Shown in pieces: positions 28,101 through 35,918 of a stretch of DNA of 64,000 nt. The stretch comes from CAYQNU01 sp964419055 (lineage in GTDB: Bacteria; Bacteroidota; Bacteroidia; Flavobacteriales_D; Parvicellaceae). How positions within the stretch are numbered: the stretch's first letter is position 1; the number at the start of each line of letters is the position of its first letter. Made by a program: the position numbers and the translations under genes. The DNA lies in NCBI GenBank assembly GCA_964419055.1, contig CAYQNU010000003.1:196460-260459 (forward strand), given 5' to 3'. The notes beneath the pieces are model-generated. The model had not been told where the DNA came from. It saw nothing but the letters and a program-made list of their open reading frames with translations, and ran no database searches.

Positions 28101-28405
28101 GCAGCGTTACCTGAAGTAGAACCATTTCCAGAAGTTGTTAAGAACGTAAGAACTGTAAGGGTTCTATTGTTTGTGTTAAAATTTAAAATCCCATTCAAAG
28201 TTAAACTCAAGCAAGTTGTATTTACATTAAGATTTATAGTGCTTCCAGATTGTATGATTACATCATCCCCGGCAACAGGAACATTCCCTCCAATCCAAGA
28301 TCCTCCTAAACTCCAGTTTCCACCTGCTGCTGTACTAGTAATGATTGCAGCTTGATAATTTAAACTAATTATTATTGTAAAAACAGTTAGTAAAATTGAT
28401 TTCAT
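25190..28405 (-). CDS. Large secreted beta-helix-like protein with T9SS type A sorting domain
   Basis: The 1071-residue protein has a short signal peptide (about 20 residues) and a G8-like start (GNVPVAGDDVIIQSGSTI). Most of the chain, to about residue 740, is a threonine-, asparagine- and glycine-rich array of short strands (NVTFNSS, FNDVTL, VNITSEST style units), as in right-handed beta-helices. From about residue 897 it has LPIELINFTAIG, NWQTASEINNDYFEIEKS and NFYRLKQTDFDG, then a type A tail (FPNPVKEEVFIYF, DLTGKI, MASGVYLVTC, QKLVIE). It is probably a surface or released T9SS cargo. No catalytic motif is recognised. Confidence 0.9.
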   Translation of the reverse strand: MKSILLTVFTIIISLNYQAAIITSTAAGGNWSLGGSWIGGNVPVAGDDVIIQSGSTINLNVNTTCLSLTLNGILNFNTNNRTLTVLTFLTTSGNGSTSGNAASRILNVGSDLIVPVGNSITISGFTLNVSGSTNIDGLISFSNGTGNINFLDLNLMGTGVLDASIGGLTLKIGGNWNNVSSDPDPFIEGNSRIIFNGTSGTQQISNLMGTENFYQLTINNTSVSKPAITSTTNINVTEDYDHTSGFLDLLGNDFTTAGASAGNQTFSLSGGGLISSIAGSNVTFNSSAVNTLTVTFTDFSIGETTSEEININLTSESSFFTNSIFYGPMIVTKIGTAGNDTQGGNIFYGPITFNTTVGSDRWRMANTNPDIFHNLTINHDGDGNFILGRQTLGNEYHGTTTLNSSTAGGLFIGRSNVVAGTFSNEFFGPVNINVTLSGNVNFSESNSTSIHNCIFNDVVTLNSSPTSTGDVRFGSVDFGSTTFQGNGTLATGVIAGATTITLLNVTQTSGLAFTLNCTGTGTITCGNASVTTTNLFDGPISFTAPTMTVRNSTFDNTVDMNAQNFLFQTSTFNDVTLMTKTNGGTSNTTNGGNVFNDDVTFTHNGTGQWSLGSSPAGDDYNGDVTYLRMNSGTLSMASTNTSTFAGNISTVGSSSNPLIATVLTGVAELDGNSNQIISGDIARTPLFGRMRINKTGGDVTLAVPINISSDINLTSGILNTDATNLLIVNNGATRTGGSDASHVNGPIRKVGTNAFEFPVGKGGFWRPISITGPGVASDHFTAEFFNTDPDAIDAIDPAPMDTPIENISDCEFWILDRTNGASNVSVTLSYRPYGANGCSGVTDLANLTIARWDGTIWRNHPSTGVGVPSGSITTNAIVTSFSPFALATFSSTNPLPIELINFTAIGTDQNVLLNWQTASEINNDYFEIEKSTDGENFTSIQTVKGAGNSSQLLNYSTFDNNPYAGVNFYRLKQTDFDGAFSYSEVKQVSFTSTDLVRIFPNPVKEEVFIYFGESSNFNEIVITDLTGKIVILQNSTEKSMISIPLSHMASGVYLVTCKGSGNTITQKLVIE

Positions 28406-28503
28406 AAATTAAGGTCTAGATTTGGTCTCGCAAATATAGATTATTTTTTGAATGTTCAACATGGAACTTTCACTATTTCAGTAAATTAAAGGTTAAAAAT
28501 CGA

Positions 28504-29073
28504 TTATTTTAATTCCAACCATTCTATTCTTTTGATAGAATAATAAATTATCATCGAGATAATTGTTCCCAGCAACCCGCCCACAACTACATCGCTGGGG
28601 TAATGAACACCTAAATAAACACGGCTGTAACACACAATCATTGCCCAAACAATAAAAAACAGCGACCATTTTCCAATTTTTGTTTTTAATGTGATCCAAA
28701 CGAGTGTACCGATGGCTAACATATTGGAAGCGTGGGATGAAACAAATCCATAAGTCCCTCCACGATAATCATTTACAAAATGTAATTGTTGATTTAATTC
28801 TAAATGATGACTCGGTCTATATCTTAAAAAAACTTCTTTAAACAAATGCTTTGCGGATAAATCTGATAAAGCCACACACAAACCTGCAACAAGAATTAAA
28901 AAAAGAGTCGTTCTTAATGGATAGTTTTTAAACAATAAAAAGGCTATAAATAGATACAACGGTACAGAAACAAGAGGGTCACTGATCCACCACATCAAAA
29001 AATCTAGCAAAGAATTGTGATGCCCATTAATCCATAGGAGTAATTCAATGTCGATATGTTCTAACCAGTTAAT
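28504..29073 (-). CDS. PAP2-family membrane phosphatase, probable AUU start
   Basis: Family motifs are complete: KEVFLRYRP, SSHAS and SRVYLGVHYPSD, as in lipid phosphate phosphatases acting on undecaprenyl or phosphatidyl glycerophosphates. The stretch from the first in-frame start (TTG at 29010) gives only 168 residues and misses the usual N-terminus. The same frame upstream, back to a stop at 29082-29080, encodes NWLEHIDIELLLWINGHHNS, which matches the family's start region. That stretch has no ATG, GTG or TTG; ATT at 29073 or ATC at 29076 are the only candidates, giving about 189 residues. It lies downstream of obgE, behind a hairpin-like repeat. Confidence 0.85.
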   Translation of the reverse strand: MNWLEHIDIELLLWINGHHNSLLDFLMWWISDPLVSVPLYLFIAFLLFKNYPLRTTLFLILVAGLCVALSDLSAKHLFKEVFLRYRPSHHLELNQQLHFVNDYRGGTYGFVSSHASNMLAIGTLVWITLKTKIGKWSLFFIVWAMIVCYSRVYLGVHYPSDVVVGGLLGTIISMIIYYSIKRIEWLELK

Positions 29074-29103
29074 GATTGTTTATAGTGAGTTAGTAAATTA
29101 TTA

Positions 29104-29225
29104 AATTAGATTTTAAGATGTAAGATTAAAAGACATAAGATTAAAAGATTCAAGACGTAAGATTCATAATATGTTTTTAGTTATTATATATCTAGAATTT
29201 AGTGTCTAGCATCTAAAATCTAATT
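29104..29225. repeat. Heptad-periodic repeats arranged as an inverted repeat
   Basis: Left part: AAGATGT, AAGATTAa, AAGACAT, AAGATTAa, AAGATTC, AAGACGT, AAGATTC follow one another from 29115 to 29165. Right part: TCTAGAA, TTTAGTG, TCTAGCA, TCTAAAA, TCTAATT at 29191-29225, exact 7-base steps, including the obgE stop codon. The outer arms, 29104-29120 and 29210-29225, are inverted copies differing by one inserted A (AATTAGATTTTA-AGATG). The obgE transcript could fold into a long hairpin here. Confidence 0.8.
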
Positions 29226-30221
29226 AATCATCTCCCACAACTTATCTTTCAATTGTTGAATATTTTTGCCGGTAACCGAAGAAATGAAGACTACTCCTAA
29301 ATCTGCAGGAAGCTTAGGTGTTATTTCTTGACGCAATTCTTCTATCAACTCATCATCCAACATATCGCATTTAGTAATAGCCAACATTCTTTTTTTATCT
29401 AACAATTCTGAATTAAATTGCTCTAATTCATTTAATAACACAGCGTATTCTTTAGCAATATCTTTAGAATCGGCTCCTATCATAAACAATAAGGCTGCAT
29501 TACGCTCAATATGTCTCAAAAATCGATGCCCAATTCCCTTTCCTTGGTGAGCCCCTTCAATAATACCAGGTATATCGGCCATAACAAAGGTTTGGTAGCC
29601 TCTATGTTTAACGATACCTAAATTTGGAACGAGCGTAGTAAAAGCATAGTCTGCAATTTCTGGCTTAGCTGCTGAAACAACGCTTAACAAGGTTGATTTA
29701 CCTGCATTAGGGTAGCCAACTAAACCAACATCAGCTAACACTTTCAGCTCTAAAATTACCCATTTTTCACTTCCTTCTTCACCGGGTTGCGAAAAACGAG
29801 GTGTTTGAAAGGTTGCAGATGCAAAATGAGCATTACCCATTCCCCCTCTTCCACCAGGAGCCAAAATCATTTCTTGACCTTCTTCAGTAATTTCACACAT
29901 AAACTCCCCTGTTTCGGCATCTCGAGCTATAGTTCCTAGAGGTACATCTAGGTATTCATCAGGACCTTCTTTACCTGTTTGAAGTTGTTTATGTCCATTT
30001 TCACCATCTTCGGCAATTACGTGCTTACGGTATTTTAAATGAAGTAATGTCCAGTGCTGCTTATTACCTTTTATGATGATGTGCCCACCACGTCCGCCAT
30101 TTCCTCCGTCAGGACCACCTTTAGTGGTTTTTTTATCACGGTGCAAGTGCGTACTTCCTGAACCACCCTTACCTGAGCGACAGCAAATCTTTACGTAGTC
30201 AACAAAATTAGATCCGGCCAT
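29220..30221 (-). CDS. obgE: Obg-family GTPase
   Basis: This essential GTPase acts in large ribosomal subunit maturation and stress control. The N-terminal Obg fold is glycine-rich (residues 1-160, FVDYVKICCRSGKGGSGSTHLHR). The G domain shows the P-loop GYPNAGKST (about 167-175), DIPGII and the ITKCD base-recognition motif. The 333-residue length lacks the long C-terminal extension of some species. It is the third gene of the apparent hpt-adk-obgE cluster (45 bases after adk). Its stop codon lies inside a heptad-repeat structure. Confidence 0.97.
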   Translation of the reverse strand: MAGSNFVDYVKICCRSGKGGSGSTHLHRDKKTTKGGPDGGNGGRGGHIIIKGNKQHWTLLHLKYRKHVIAEDGENGHKQLQTGKEGPDEYLDVPLGTIARDAETGEFMCEITEEGQEMILAPGGRGGMGNAHFASATFQTPRFSQPGEEGSEKWVILELKVLADVGLVGYPNAGKSTLLSVVSAAKPEIADYAFTTLVPNLGIVKHRGYQTFVMADIPGIIEGAHQGKGIGHRFLRHIERNAALLFMIGADSKDIAKEYAVLLNELEQFNSELLDKKRMLAITKCDMLDDELIEELRQEITPKLPADLGVVFISSVTGKNIQQLKDKLWEMIN

Positions 30222-30266
30222 TCGATATGAGTTTTAAAAAAATATAGTAATACAGAAAAGTAAAAA

Positions 30267-30836
30267 TTACCCTTCTATTTGTTCGTAAATTCGTTGAGAA
30301 ATTTCATCAATAGTACCCATACCGTCTATTTTTCGCAATTTGTTTTGAGCGTTGTAGTAGGATTCAACCGGTTTTGTTTCTCTTAGATAGGTGTTGATTC
30401 TGTTTTGAACCGTAACTGGGTCGGCATCATCTGCTCTACCAGAAGTCAATGCTCTGCCGGTAAGACGAGTTTTCAATTCTTCTTCTGTTACATCCAAGGC
30501 AATCATCATTTTGATAGATGTGTTGTGACTCGTCAAAAAAACATCTAAAGCTTCTGCTTGAGCAGTGGTTCTTGGGAATCCATCAAAAATAAAACCTTTT
30601 GGAGAAGTATGTTTTTCTACCTCCGATTTTAACATCTTAATCGTTACTTCATCTGGAACCAATGCTCCTTTATCAATAAAACTTTTGGCTAATTTTCCAA
30701 GATCAGTTTCGCCTTTAATATTGGCTCTAAAAATATCCCCTGTAGACAGATGAATCAAACCATATTTTTCAATCATTCTTTCTGATTGTGTTCCTTTTCC
30801 TGAACCGGGTGCGCCAAATAATACTATGTTTAACAT
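30267..30836 (-). CDS. adk: Adenylate kinase
   Basis: The enzyme interconverts ATP and AMP with two ADP. The P-loop GAPGSGKGTQ is at residues 8-17, followed by the AMP-binding part LSTGDIFRANI and FDGFPRTTAQAEAL. At 189 residues it is a short-LID form (GRALTSGRADDADPVTVQNRI) without zinc cysteines, typical of Bacteroidota. It is 20 bases downstream of hpt and 45 bases upstream of obgE, so a co-transcribed nucleotide-metabolism and ribosome-assembly cluster is likely. Confidence 0.97.
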   Translation of the reverse strand: MLNIVLFGAPGSGKGTQSERMIEKYGLIHLSTGDIFRANIKGETDLGKLAKSFIDKGALVPDEVTIKMLKSEVEKHTSPKGFIFDGFPRTTAQAEALDVFLTSHNTSIKMMIALDVTEEELKTRLTGRALTSGRADDADPVTVQNRINTYLRETKPVESYYNAQNKLRKIDGMGTIDEISQRIYEQIEG

Positions 30837-30856
30837 GATAATAAAATGTGTTAGTT

Positions 30857-31390
30857 TTAAATTACTACGTAAATATCTTTTAAGTTTCTTCCTAATCCAT
30901 CATAATCCAATCCATATCCTACCAAAAATTCATTACCTACTTCTAAAGCAGCGTAGTTTATCGGAAAACTCTTTTTGTAGGCATTTGGTTTAAATAAAAG
31001 TGTGGCTATAGCAATAGATTTTGGATTTCTTTTTTCTAAGTCTAGATAAATACGTTCTAAGGTATTTCCAGTATCTACAATATCTTCAATTACAATGATA
31101 TCTCTTCCCTCAAGGTTTTCGTTAAATCCAATTAATTCTTGAACCATACCAGTAGAAGAAGTACCTTCATAAGAGGCTAATTTTATGAATGAAACTTCAC
31201 AATTCCCTTCAAAATGACGCACTAAATCTGCTGCAAACAAAAAAGAGCCATTTAAAACTCCTATAAAAAGAGGATTTTTTTCACGGTAATCATTTTGTAA
31301 TTTTTGCGCAACTTGACCAATAACTTCCGCTATTTTTTCGGATGTAATGAAGGGTCTAAAGTGCTTGTCGTGTAATTGAATTGAACTCAT
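30857..31390 (-). CDS. hpt: Hypoxanthine phosphoribosyltransferase
   Basis: This salvage enzyme makes IMP or GMP from hypoxanthine or guanine and PRPP. The PRPP-binding motif IIVIEDIVDTGNT is at about residues 98-110 and the C-terminal GYGLDYDGLGRNL loop is characteristic. Length of 177 residues is normal. It leads the hpt-adk-obgE cluster and has a promoter at 31409-31441. Confidence 0.95.
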   Translation of the reverse strand: MSSIQLHDKHFRPFITSEKIAEVIGQVAQKLQNDYREKNPLFIGVLNGSFLFAADLVRHFEGNCEVSFIKLASYEGTSSTGMVQELIGFNENLEGRDIIVIEDIVDTGNTLERIYLDLEKRNPKSIAIATLLFKPNAYKKSFPINYAALEVGNEFLVGYGLDYDGLGRNLKDIYVVI

Positions 31391-31408
31391 CCAATGATAT
31401 TAGGGGTG

Positions 31409-31441
31409 CAAAGGTAATTGTTTTTTAATAAAAAATAGCAA
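31409..31441 (-). promoter_or_regulatory. Promoter of the hpt cluster
   Basis: On the minus strand TTG (31441-31439), a 22-base AT-rich spacer and TACCTTTG (31416-31409) fit the Bacteroidota consensus, 18 bases before the hpt ATG. Confidence 0.7.
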
Positions 31442-31496
31442 CTTACTTGTAAAACTGCAAATGCTTTTGGTAAATGAAGGGCTTTGTTAAGGATTG

Positions 31497-32096
31497 CTAT
31501 AGTAATTCAATAAGTTTTGTTTTTATCTCAAGCCAATCCATTTCTTCAAATAATACGGGTGTTTCTTCAAGGTCTGCATCTTCAAAATAAGTTAGACTCT
31601 TTTTAACCATGAACTCTGACCCGTCAGAATATTTTTGAAGATAGTAACCAATAATTTGTTCTAAAGTATGAAATTTTAACAAAAAGTATAAATCGATAAA
31701 ATCTTTTTTACCTCCTCTTCCTGCAATAGCATTTAATTTCATGGCAGCAATGTCTTTGATAGAAGCTAATCTTATATTGTCAATAATTGTATAGTTATCA
31801 ATTAAAGGGTATTTGTAATTAACAAAATCAACTTTAAGTCCATCAACAGAGCAAATTAAAATATTTTTTGACTTTTTCAGTACGTTTACTTTGCCATATT
31901 TTTCAAGAGTTTCGATAAATAGCAATTCATCTATTTCGCAAGCACCAAATAAGTCGATGTCTATTGAAATTCGATGACCTATCTGTAAAGCTAATGAAGT
32001 TCCTCCAACTAGTATAAAGTCTTTAAACTCTTCTTCCTGCATTAAGGATATTAAGAGTTCCAAAAGCTTTGGTTGGACTGACTTTGTTTGTAACAT
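31497..32096 (-). CDS. AbiEii/AbiGii-family nucleotidyltransferase (toxin-like)
   Basis: The 199-residue protein has the family signature FILVGGTSLALQIGHRISIDIDLFG (about residues 28-51), in which D46 and D48 are the metal-binding acids of a minimal nucleotidyltransferase, and later KDIAAMKLNAIAGRGGKKDFIDLYFLL. In characterised AbiE systems this kind of protein is the toxin of a type IV toxin-antitoxin abortive infection pair. Its ATG at 32096 lies 46 bases inside the upstream gene, so it is strongly coupled to the DUF6922 partner. No AbiEi-like antitoxin is present. It is the only defence-like locus in the window. Confidence 0.88.
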   Translation of the reverse strand: MLQTKSVQPKLLELLISLMQEEEFKDFILVGGTSLALQIGHRISIDIDLFGACEIDELLFIETLEKYGKVNVLKKSKNILICSVDGLKVDFVNYKYPLIDNYTIIDNIRLASIKDIAAMKLNAIAGRGGKKDFIDLYFLLKFHTLEQIIGYYLQKYSDGSEFMVKKSLTYFEDADLEETPVLFEEMDWLEIKTKLIELL

Positions 32097-32365
32097 CTAA
32101 AATGTGTTTTATCGACTTTAAAAAAATGTGCTAAAAAAGAAAGTGTAACTTTGTCTAAACTTCTCAAATTTAATACTATTTCTTTTAAAGTGTTTTTTGA
32201 ATAAAGTTGTTGAATCAGTAACCAATCTTTCATCATGCCATACTCAACAACTTGATAAACAATTTGCTCTTTAGATTTGTCAAAATCTAATTTACTTCTA
32301 TCTACATCCCAAAAAAGATGAGGTGAAAAATCATTTATAGAAATAGGTGTGCTCATATTGTTCAC
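32051..32365 (-). CDS. DUF6922-like partner of the AbiEii nucleotidyltransferase
   Basis: The 104-residue protein has FSPHLFWDVDRSKLDFDKSKEQIVYQVVEYG and a C-terminal HFFKVDKTHFRCY, which I recognise as the DUF6922 pattern often encoded beside AbiEii proteins in Bacteroidota. M1 or M4 (MSTPIS) may be the start. It occupies the position of the AbiEi antitoxin but does not resemble that winged-helix protein, although a small DNA- or protein-binding role is plausible. Its last 46 bases contain the start of the toxin-like gene. Antitoxin function is inference. Confidence 0.8.
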   Translation of the reverse strand: MNNMSTPISINDFSPHLFWDVDRSKLDFDKSKEQIVYQVVEYGMMKDWLLIQQLYSKNTLKEIVLNLRSLDKVTLSFLAHFFKVDKTHFRCYKQSQSNQSFWNS

Positions 32366-32520
32366 AACAAAAGTACAAAAAGTATTGTTTTTATATGTAA
32401 TGTAATCGAGTATTTTTGAACTTATTCTAAGATTAAAATAGTAGCATCGAATATTGTATATGAAGAATTAAGCTGTTGACTAAGCAAATGGCAGATTCCT
32501 ACAATAAATAATTGACTATT

Positions 32521-32572
32521 TGTTACATTAATATAATTGTTACATTAAATAATTGAACCACTGTTACATTAA
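32521..32572 (+). repeat. Three direct repeats of TGTTACATTAA upstream of aspS
   Basis: The 11-base word TGTTACATTAA occurs at 32521-32531, 32538-32548 and 32562-32572, just before the aspS -7 element. The third copy could overlap the -33 region. They may be operator half-sites. Confidence 0.7.
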
Positions 32573-32583
32573 GCCATTTTGCG

Positions 32584-32591
32584 TATATTTG
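32584..32591 (+). promoter_or_regulatory. -7 element of aspS
   Basis: TATATTTG matches TAnnTTTG and ends 20 bases before the aspS ATG. Instead of a clear TTG -33, the third TGTTACATTAA repeat lies at the expected distance (TGTT, 18 bases upstream). Confidence 0.65.
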
Positions 32592-32611
32592 CAATCCAAA
32601 ATGAAGTAATT

Positions 32612-34369
32612 ATGTACAGAACACATACCAATGGGGAGTTAAGATTAAGTAATCAAGGTCAGGAAGTTACCTTGTGTGGATGGATGCAAAAATCGAGAGA
32701 TTTAGGAGGAATGACCTTCGTTGATTTAAGAGATCGATACGGGATTACACAACTTGCTTTTAATATGGATGTCAATGCTGATCTATGTAAACAAGCCCGA
32801 ACCTTGGGACGAGAGTTCGTTATTCAAGCTAAAGGAACCGTTTGTGAACGTCACTCAAAAAATAATAATATCCCAACAGGAGAAATTGAAATTGTGGTGA
32901 ATGAACTCACTGTTTTAAAAGAGGCTAAATTACCACCCTTCACTATAGAGGATGAAACCGATGGAGGTGATGAATTGCGCATGCAATATCGTTTTTTGGA
33001 TTTGAGAAGAAATCCTTTAAAAAATAATTTACTATTGCGCCACAAAATGGGCTTAGAAACCCGTAATTATTTGAGTGGTTTGCAATTTATTGAAGTGGAA
33101 ACCCCTTATTTAATTAAATCAACCCCAGAGGGTGCTCGAGATTTTGTGGTTCCTAGCCGTATGAACCCAGGTCAATTTTATGCATTACCACAATCGCCTC
33201 AGACTTTTAAGCAATTGTTGATGGTAAGTGGTTATGACCGTTATTATCAAATCGTAAAATGTTTTAGAGATGAAGATTTAAGAGCCGACAGACAGCCTGA
33301 ATTCACTCAAATAGATTGTGAAATGGCATTTGTAGAGCAAGAAGATATTCTCAATACGTTTGAAGGATTGATTAAACATTTATTCAAAACAATTAAGGGA
33401 GTAACTTTTGAAGGAGATTTCCCCAGAATGGATTATGCTGAATGTATGGAACGTTATGGAAATGACAAACCCGATATTCGTTTTGGAATGGAATTGACCC
33501 AATTGAACGAATTAGCCAAAGGCAAAGGGTTTTCTATTTTTGATGATGCTGAATCTATTTTGGGTATAGCCGCTGAGGGATGTTCTGAATATACGCGTAA
33601 GCAAATTGACGAACTAACTGAATGGGTAAAACGTCCTCAAATAGGTGCTAAAGGTTTGGTATATGTAAAATACAATTTGGATGGCACCTTAAAATCTTCG
33701 GTAGATAAATTCTATAGCGAAGAAGAGTTGAAAACTTGGGCTACAAAAACAGGTGCAAAACCTGGAGATATGATATTTGTGTTAAGTGGTGGAGTAGATT
33801 CTACGCGCAAACAAATGAGTGAATTGCGATTGCATTTAGGTAATCTATTAGGACTAAGAAATCCTGAAATTTTTAAACCGCTTTGGGTGTTGGATTTTCC
33901 ATTGTTGGAGTACGATGAAGAAAGCAAACGCTATCACGCAATGCATCATCCATTTACCTCGCCCAAAAAAGAAGATTTTGAATTGTTAGATACCAACCCA
34001 GGCGCTGTAAGAGCTAATGCTTATGATTTGGCAATAAATGGAGTGGAAGTTGGAGGTGGTTCTATAAGAATTCATGATAGTAGCATTCAATCACGCATGT
34101 TTGACTTGCTTGGTTTCACAAAAGAAGAAGCTAAAAATCAATTTGGATTTTTGATGAATGCCTTTGAATACGGAGCACCACCTCACGGAGGTATAGCATT
34201 TGGATTTGACCGTTTGTGTTCTATGTTTGGAGGTCAGGACAGTATACGTGATTTCATTGCTTTTCCAAAAAACAACAGCGGTAGAGATATGATGATTGAT
34301 GCACCTTCCATTTTAGATGATGCCCAATTAAAGGAATTGAGTTTAAAAACCGACATTCAAACGAAATAA
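32612..34369 (+). CDS. aspS: Aspartyl-tRNA synthetase
   Basis: This class II synthetase charges tRNA-Asp. The frame is open from 32579, but the ATG at 32612 (MYRTHTNGEL) is the family's N-terminus and the -7 element lies inside the extension; 585 residues result. Visible motifs are the OB-fold anticodon domain (GWMQKSRDLGGMTFVDLRDRYG), FRDEDLRADRQPEFTQID (motif 2), an inserted GAD domain, and GIAFGFDRL (motif 3). It is followed 4 bases later by the acyl-CoA carboxylase gene, so the two are probably co-transcribed. Confidence 0.97.
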   Translation: MYRTHTNGELRLSNQGQEVTLCGWMQKSRDLGGMTFVDLRDRYGITQLAFNMDVNADLCKQARTLGREFVIQAKGTVCERHSKNNNIPTGEIEIVVNELTVLKEAKLPPFTIEDETDGGDELRMQYRFLDLRRNPLKNNLLLRHKMGLETRNYLSGLQFIEVETPYLIKSTPEGARDFVVPSRMNPGQFYALPQSPQTFKQLLMVSGYDRYYQIVKCFRDEDLRADRQPEFTQIDCEMAFVEQEDILNTFEGLIKHLFKTIKGVTFEGDFPRMDYAECMERYGNDKPDIRFGMELTQLNELAKGKGFSIFDDAESILGIAAEGCSEYTRKQIDELTEWVKRPQIGAKGLVYVKYNLDGTLKSSVDKFYSEEELKTWATKTGAKPGDMIFVLSGGVDSTRKQMSELRLHLGNLLGLRNPEIFKPLWVLDFPLLEYDEESKRYHAMHHPFTSPKKEDFELLDTNPGAVRANAYDLAINGVEVGGGSIRIHDSSIQSRMFDLLGFTKEEAKNQFGFLMNAFEYGAPPHGGIAFGFDRLCSMFGGQDSIRDFIAFPKNNSGRDMMIDAPSILDDAQLKELSLKTDIQTK

Positions 34370-34373
34370 TATT

Positions 34374-35918
34374 ATGCAAGATAAATTCGAAATATTAGAC
34401 AAAAAAATCATCGAATCAAAATTAGGTGGTGGTCAAAATCGTATTGATGCGCAACATAAAAAAGGAAAATTAACCGCAAGAGAACGTATCCATTTTTTAT
34501 TGGATAAAGGCTCTTTTGAAGAAATTGGTGCTTTAGTAGAACATCGTTCTACCAATTTTGATTTGGACAAACAAAAGTTTTTGGGTGATGGAGTTGTGAC
34601 TGGTTACGGTACCATTAACGGTCGTTTGGTATATGTTTTTTCTCAAGATTTTACCGTTTTGGGAGGTTCTTTAGCCGAAGAACATGCCAAAAAGATTGTG
34701 AAAGTAATGGATTTGGCTATGCAGAACGGTGCTCCGATGATTGGTTTAAATGATAGTGGTGGAGCACGAATTCAAGAAGGGGTAGTTTCCTTAGGTGGTT
34801 ATGCCGATATTTTTTACCGAAACACACTTTCTTCGGGAGTAATCCCTCAAATTTCTGCCATTTTAGGACCTTGTGCTGGAGGGGCTGTGTATTCTCCTGC
34901 CTTGACTGATTTTATTTTGATGGTAGAGAATACATCCTATATGTTTGTTACCGGACCTAACGTTGTAAAAACAGTTACCAACGAAGAAGTAACTTCTGAA
35001 GAATTAGGAGGTGCACATACACACGCCACTAAATCAGGGGTTACTCATTTTGCTTGTGAGAATGAATTAGAAGCATTGAATAATGTTAGGCATCTGCTTT
35101 CATTTATGCCTCAAAATTGTGAGGAGCGTCCGCCAGTTGCAGCTTATGAAACAGGTAGAGACGAAACAAGAAACGTGTTAGATACGATTATACCACCCAA
35201 TCCCAATCAGCCTTATGATATTAAAGAAGTTATAGCTGGAACGGTAGATTCCTATTCATTTTTGGAAGTACACAAAGATTACGCTGAAAATATTGTAGTG
35301 GGTTTTGCTCGTTTGGCAGGTCGCTCGATAGGAATCGTAGCCAATCAACCATCTGTATTAGCTGGAGTATTGGATGTAGAAGCATCTAAAAAAGGAGCTC
35401 GATTTGTACGCTTTTGTGATTCATTTAACATTCCCTTATTAGTGTTTGAAGATGTACCCGGATTTTTACCCGGAACGGATCAAGAATGGCGTGCTATTAT
35501 TACCAATGGCGCTAAATTATTGTATGCTTTTAGTGAGGCAACTGTTCCAAGAATTACGGTTATTACACGTAAAGCCTATGGAGGTGCTTATGATGTTATG
35601 AACTCTAAACACATTGGTGCAGATATGAATTATGCTTGGCCTACTGCAGAAATTGCTGTAATGGGTGCTAAAGGAGCGGCTGAAATCATTTTCAAAAAAG
35701 AGATTACTGAAGCTGCCAACCCTGAAGCAAAATGGAAAGAAAAAGAAGCTGAATATGCCGAATTATTTGCTAACCCATACAATGCAGCAGCTAGAGGTTA
35801 TGTGGATGAGGTAATAAAACCACACCAAACCCGTGAAAAGTTAATTCGAGCCTTTAAAATGTTGGAAAATAAGGTGGTAAATTTGCCGAAGAAAAAACAC
35901 GGAAATATTCCTTTATAG
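34374..35918 (+). CDS. Acyl-CoA (propionyl-CoA type) carboxylase beta subunit
   Basis: The 514-residue protein is the carboxyltransferase half of a biotin-dependent acyl-CoA carboxylase, most likely propionyl- or methylmalonyl-type. It shows KGKLTARERIHFLLD, LNDSGGARIQEGV, GPCAGGAVYSPALTDF and the C-terminal GAKLLYAFSEATVPRITVITRKAYGGAYDVM. The biotin carboxylase/biotin carrier subunit is not in the window, so the substrate cannot be fixed. It is 4 bases downstream of aspS and its end is followed by a region with a terminator shared with atpC. Confidence 0.93.
   Translation: MQDKFEILDKKIIESKLGGGQNRIDAQHKKGKLTARERIHFLLDKGSFEEIGALVEHRSTNFDLDKQKFLGDGVVTGYGTINGRLVYVFSQDFTVLGGSLAEEHAKKIVKVMDLAMQNGAPMIGLNDSGGARIQEGVVSLGGYADIFYRNTLSSGVIPQISAILGPCAGGAVYSPALTDFILMVENTSYMFVTGPNVVKTVTNEEVTSEELGGAHTHATKSGVTHFACENELEALNNVRHLLSFMPQNCEERPPVAAYETGRDETRNVLDTIIPPNPNQPYDIKEVIAGTVDSYSFLEVHKDYAENIVVGFARLAGRSIGIVANQPSVLAGVLDVEASKKGARFVRFCDSFNIPLLVFEDVPGFLPGTDQEWRAIITNGAKLLYAFSEATVPRITVITRKAYGGAYDVMNSKHIGADMNYAWPTAEIAVMGAKGAAEIIFKKEITEAANPEAKWKEKEAEYAELFANPYNAAARGYVDEVIKPHQTREKLIRAFKMLENKVVNLPKKKHGNIPL

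Noticed and set aside
27819..28355. 178-residue open frame on the plus strand opposite the large type A T9SS gene
   Set aside because: It is antisense to a well-supported gene with a signal peptide and a sorting domain; its product is low-complexity.
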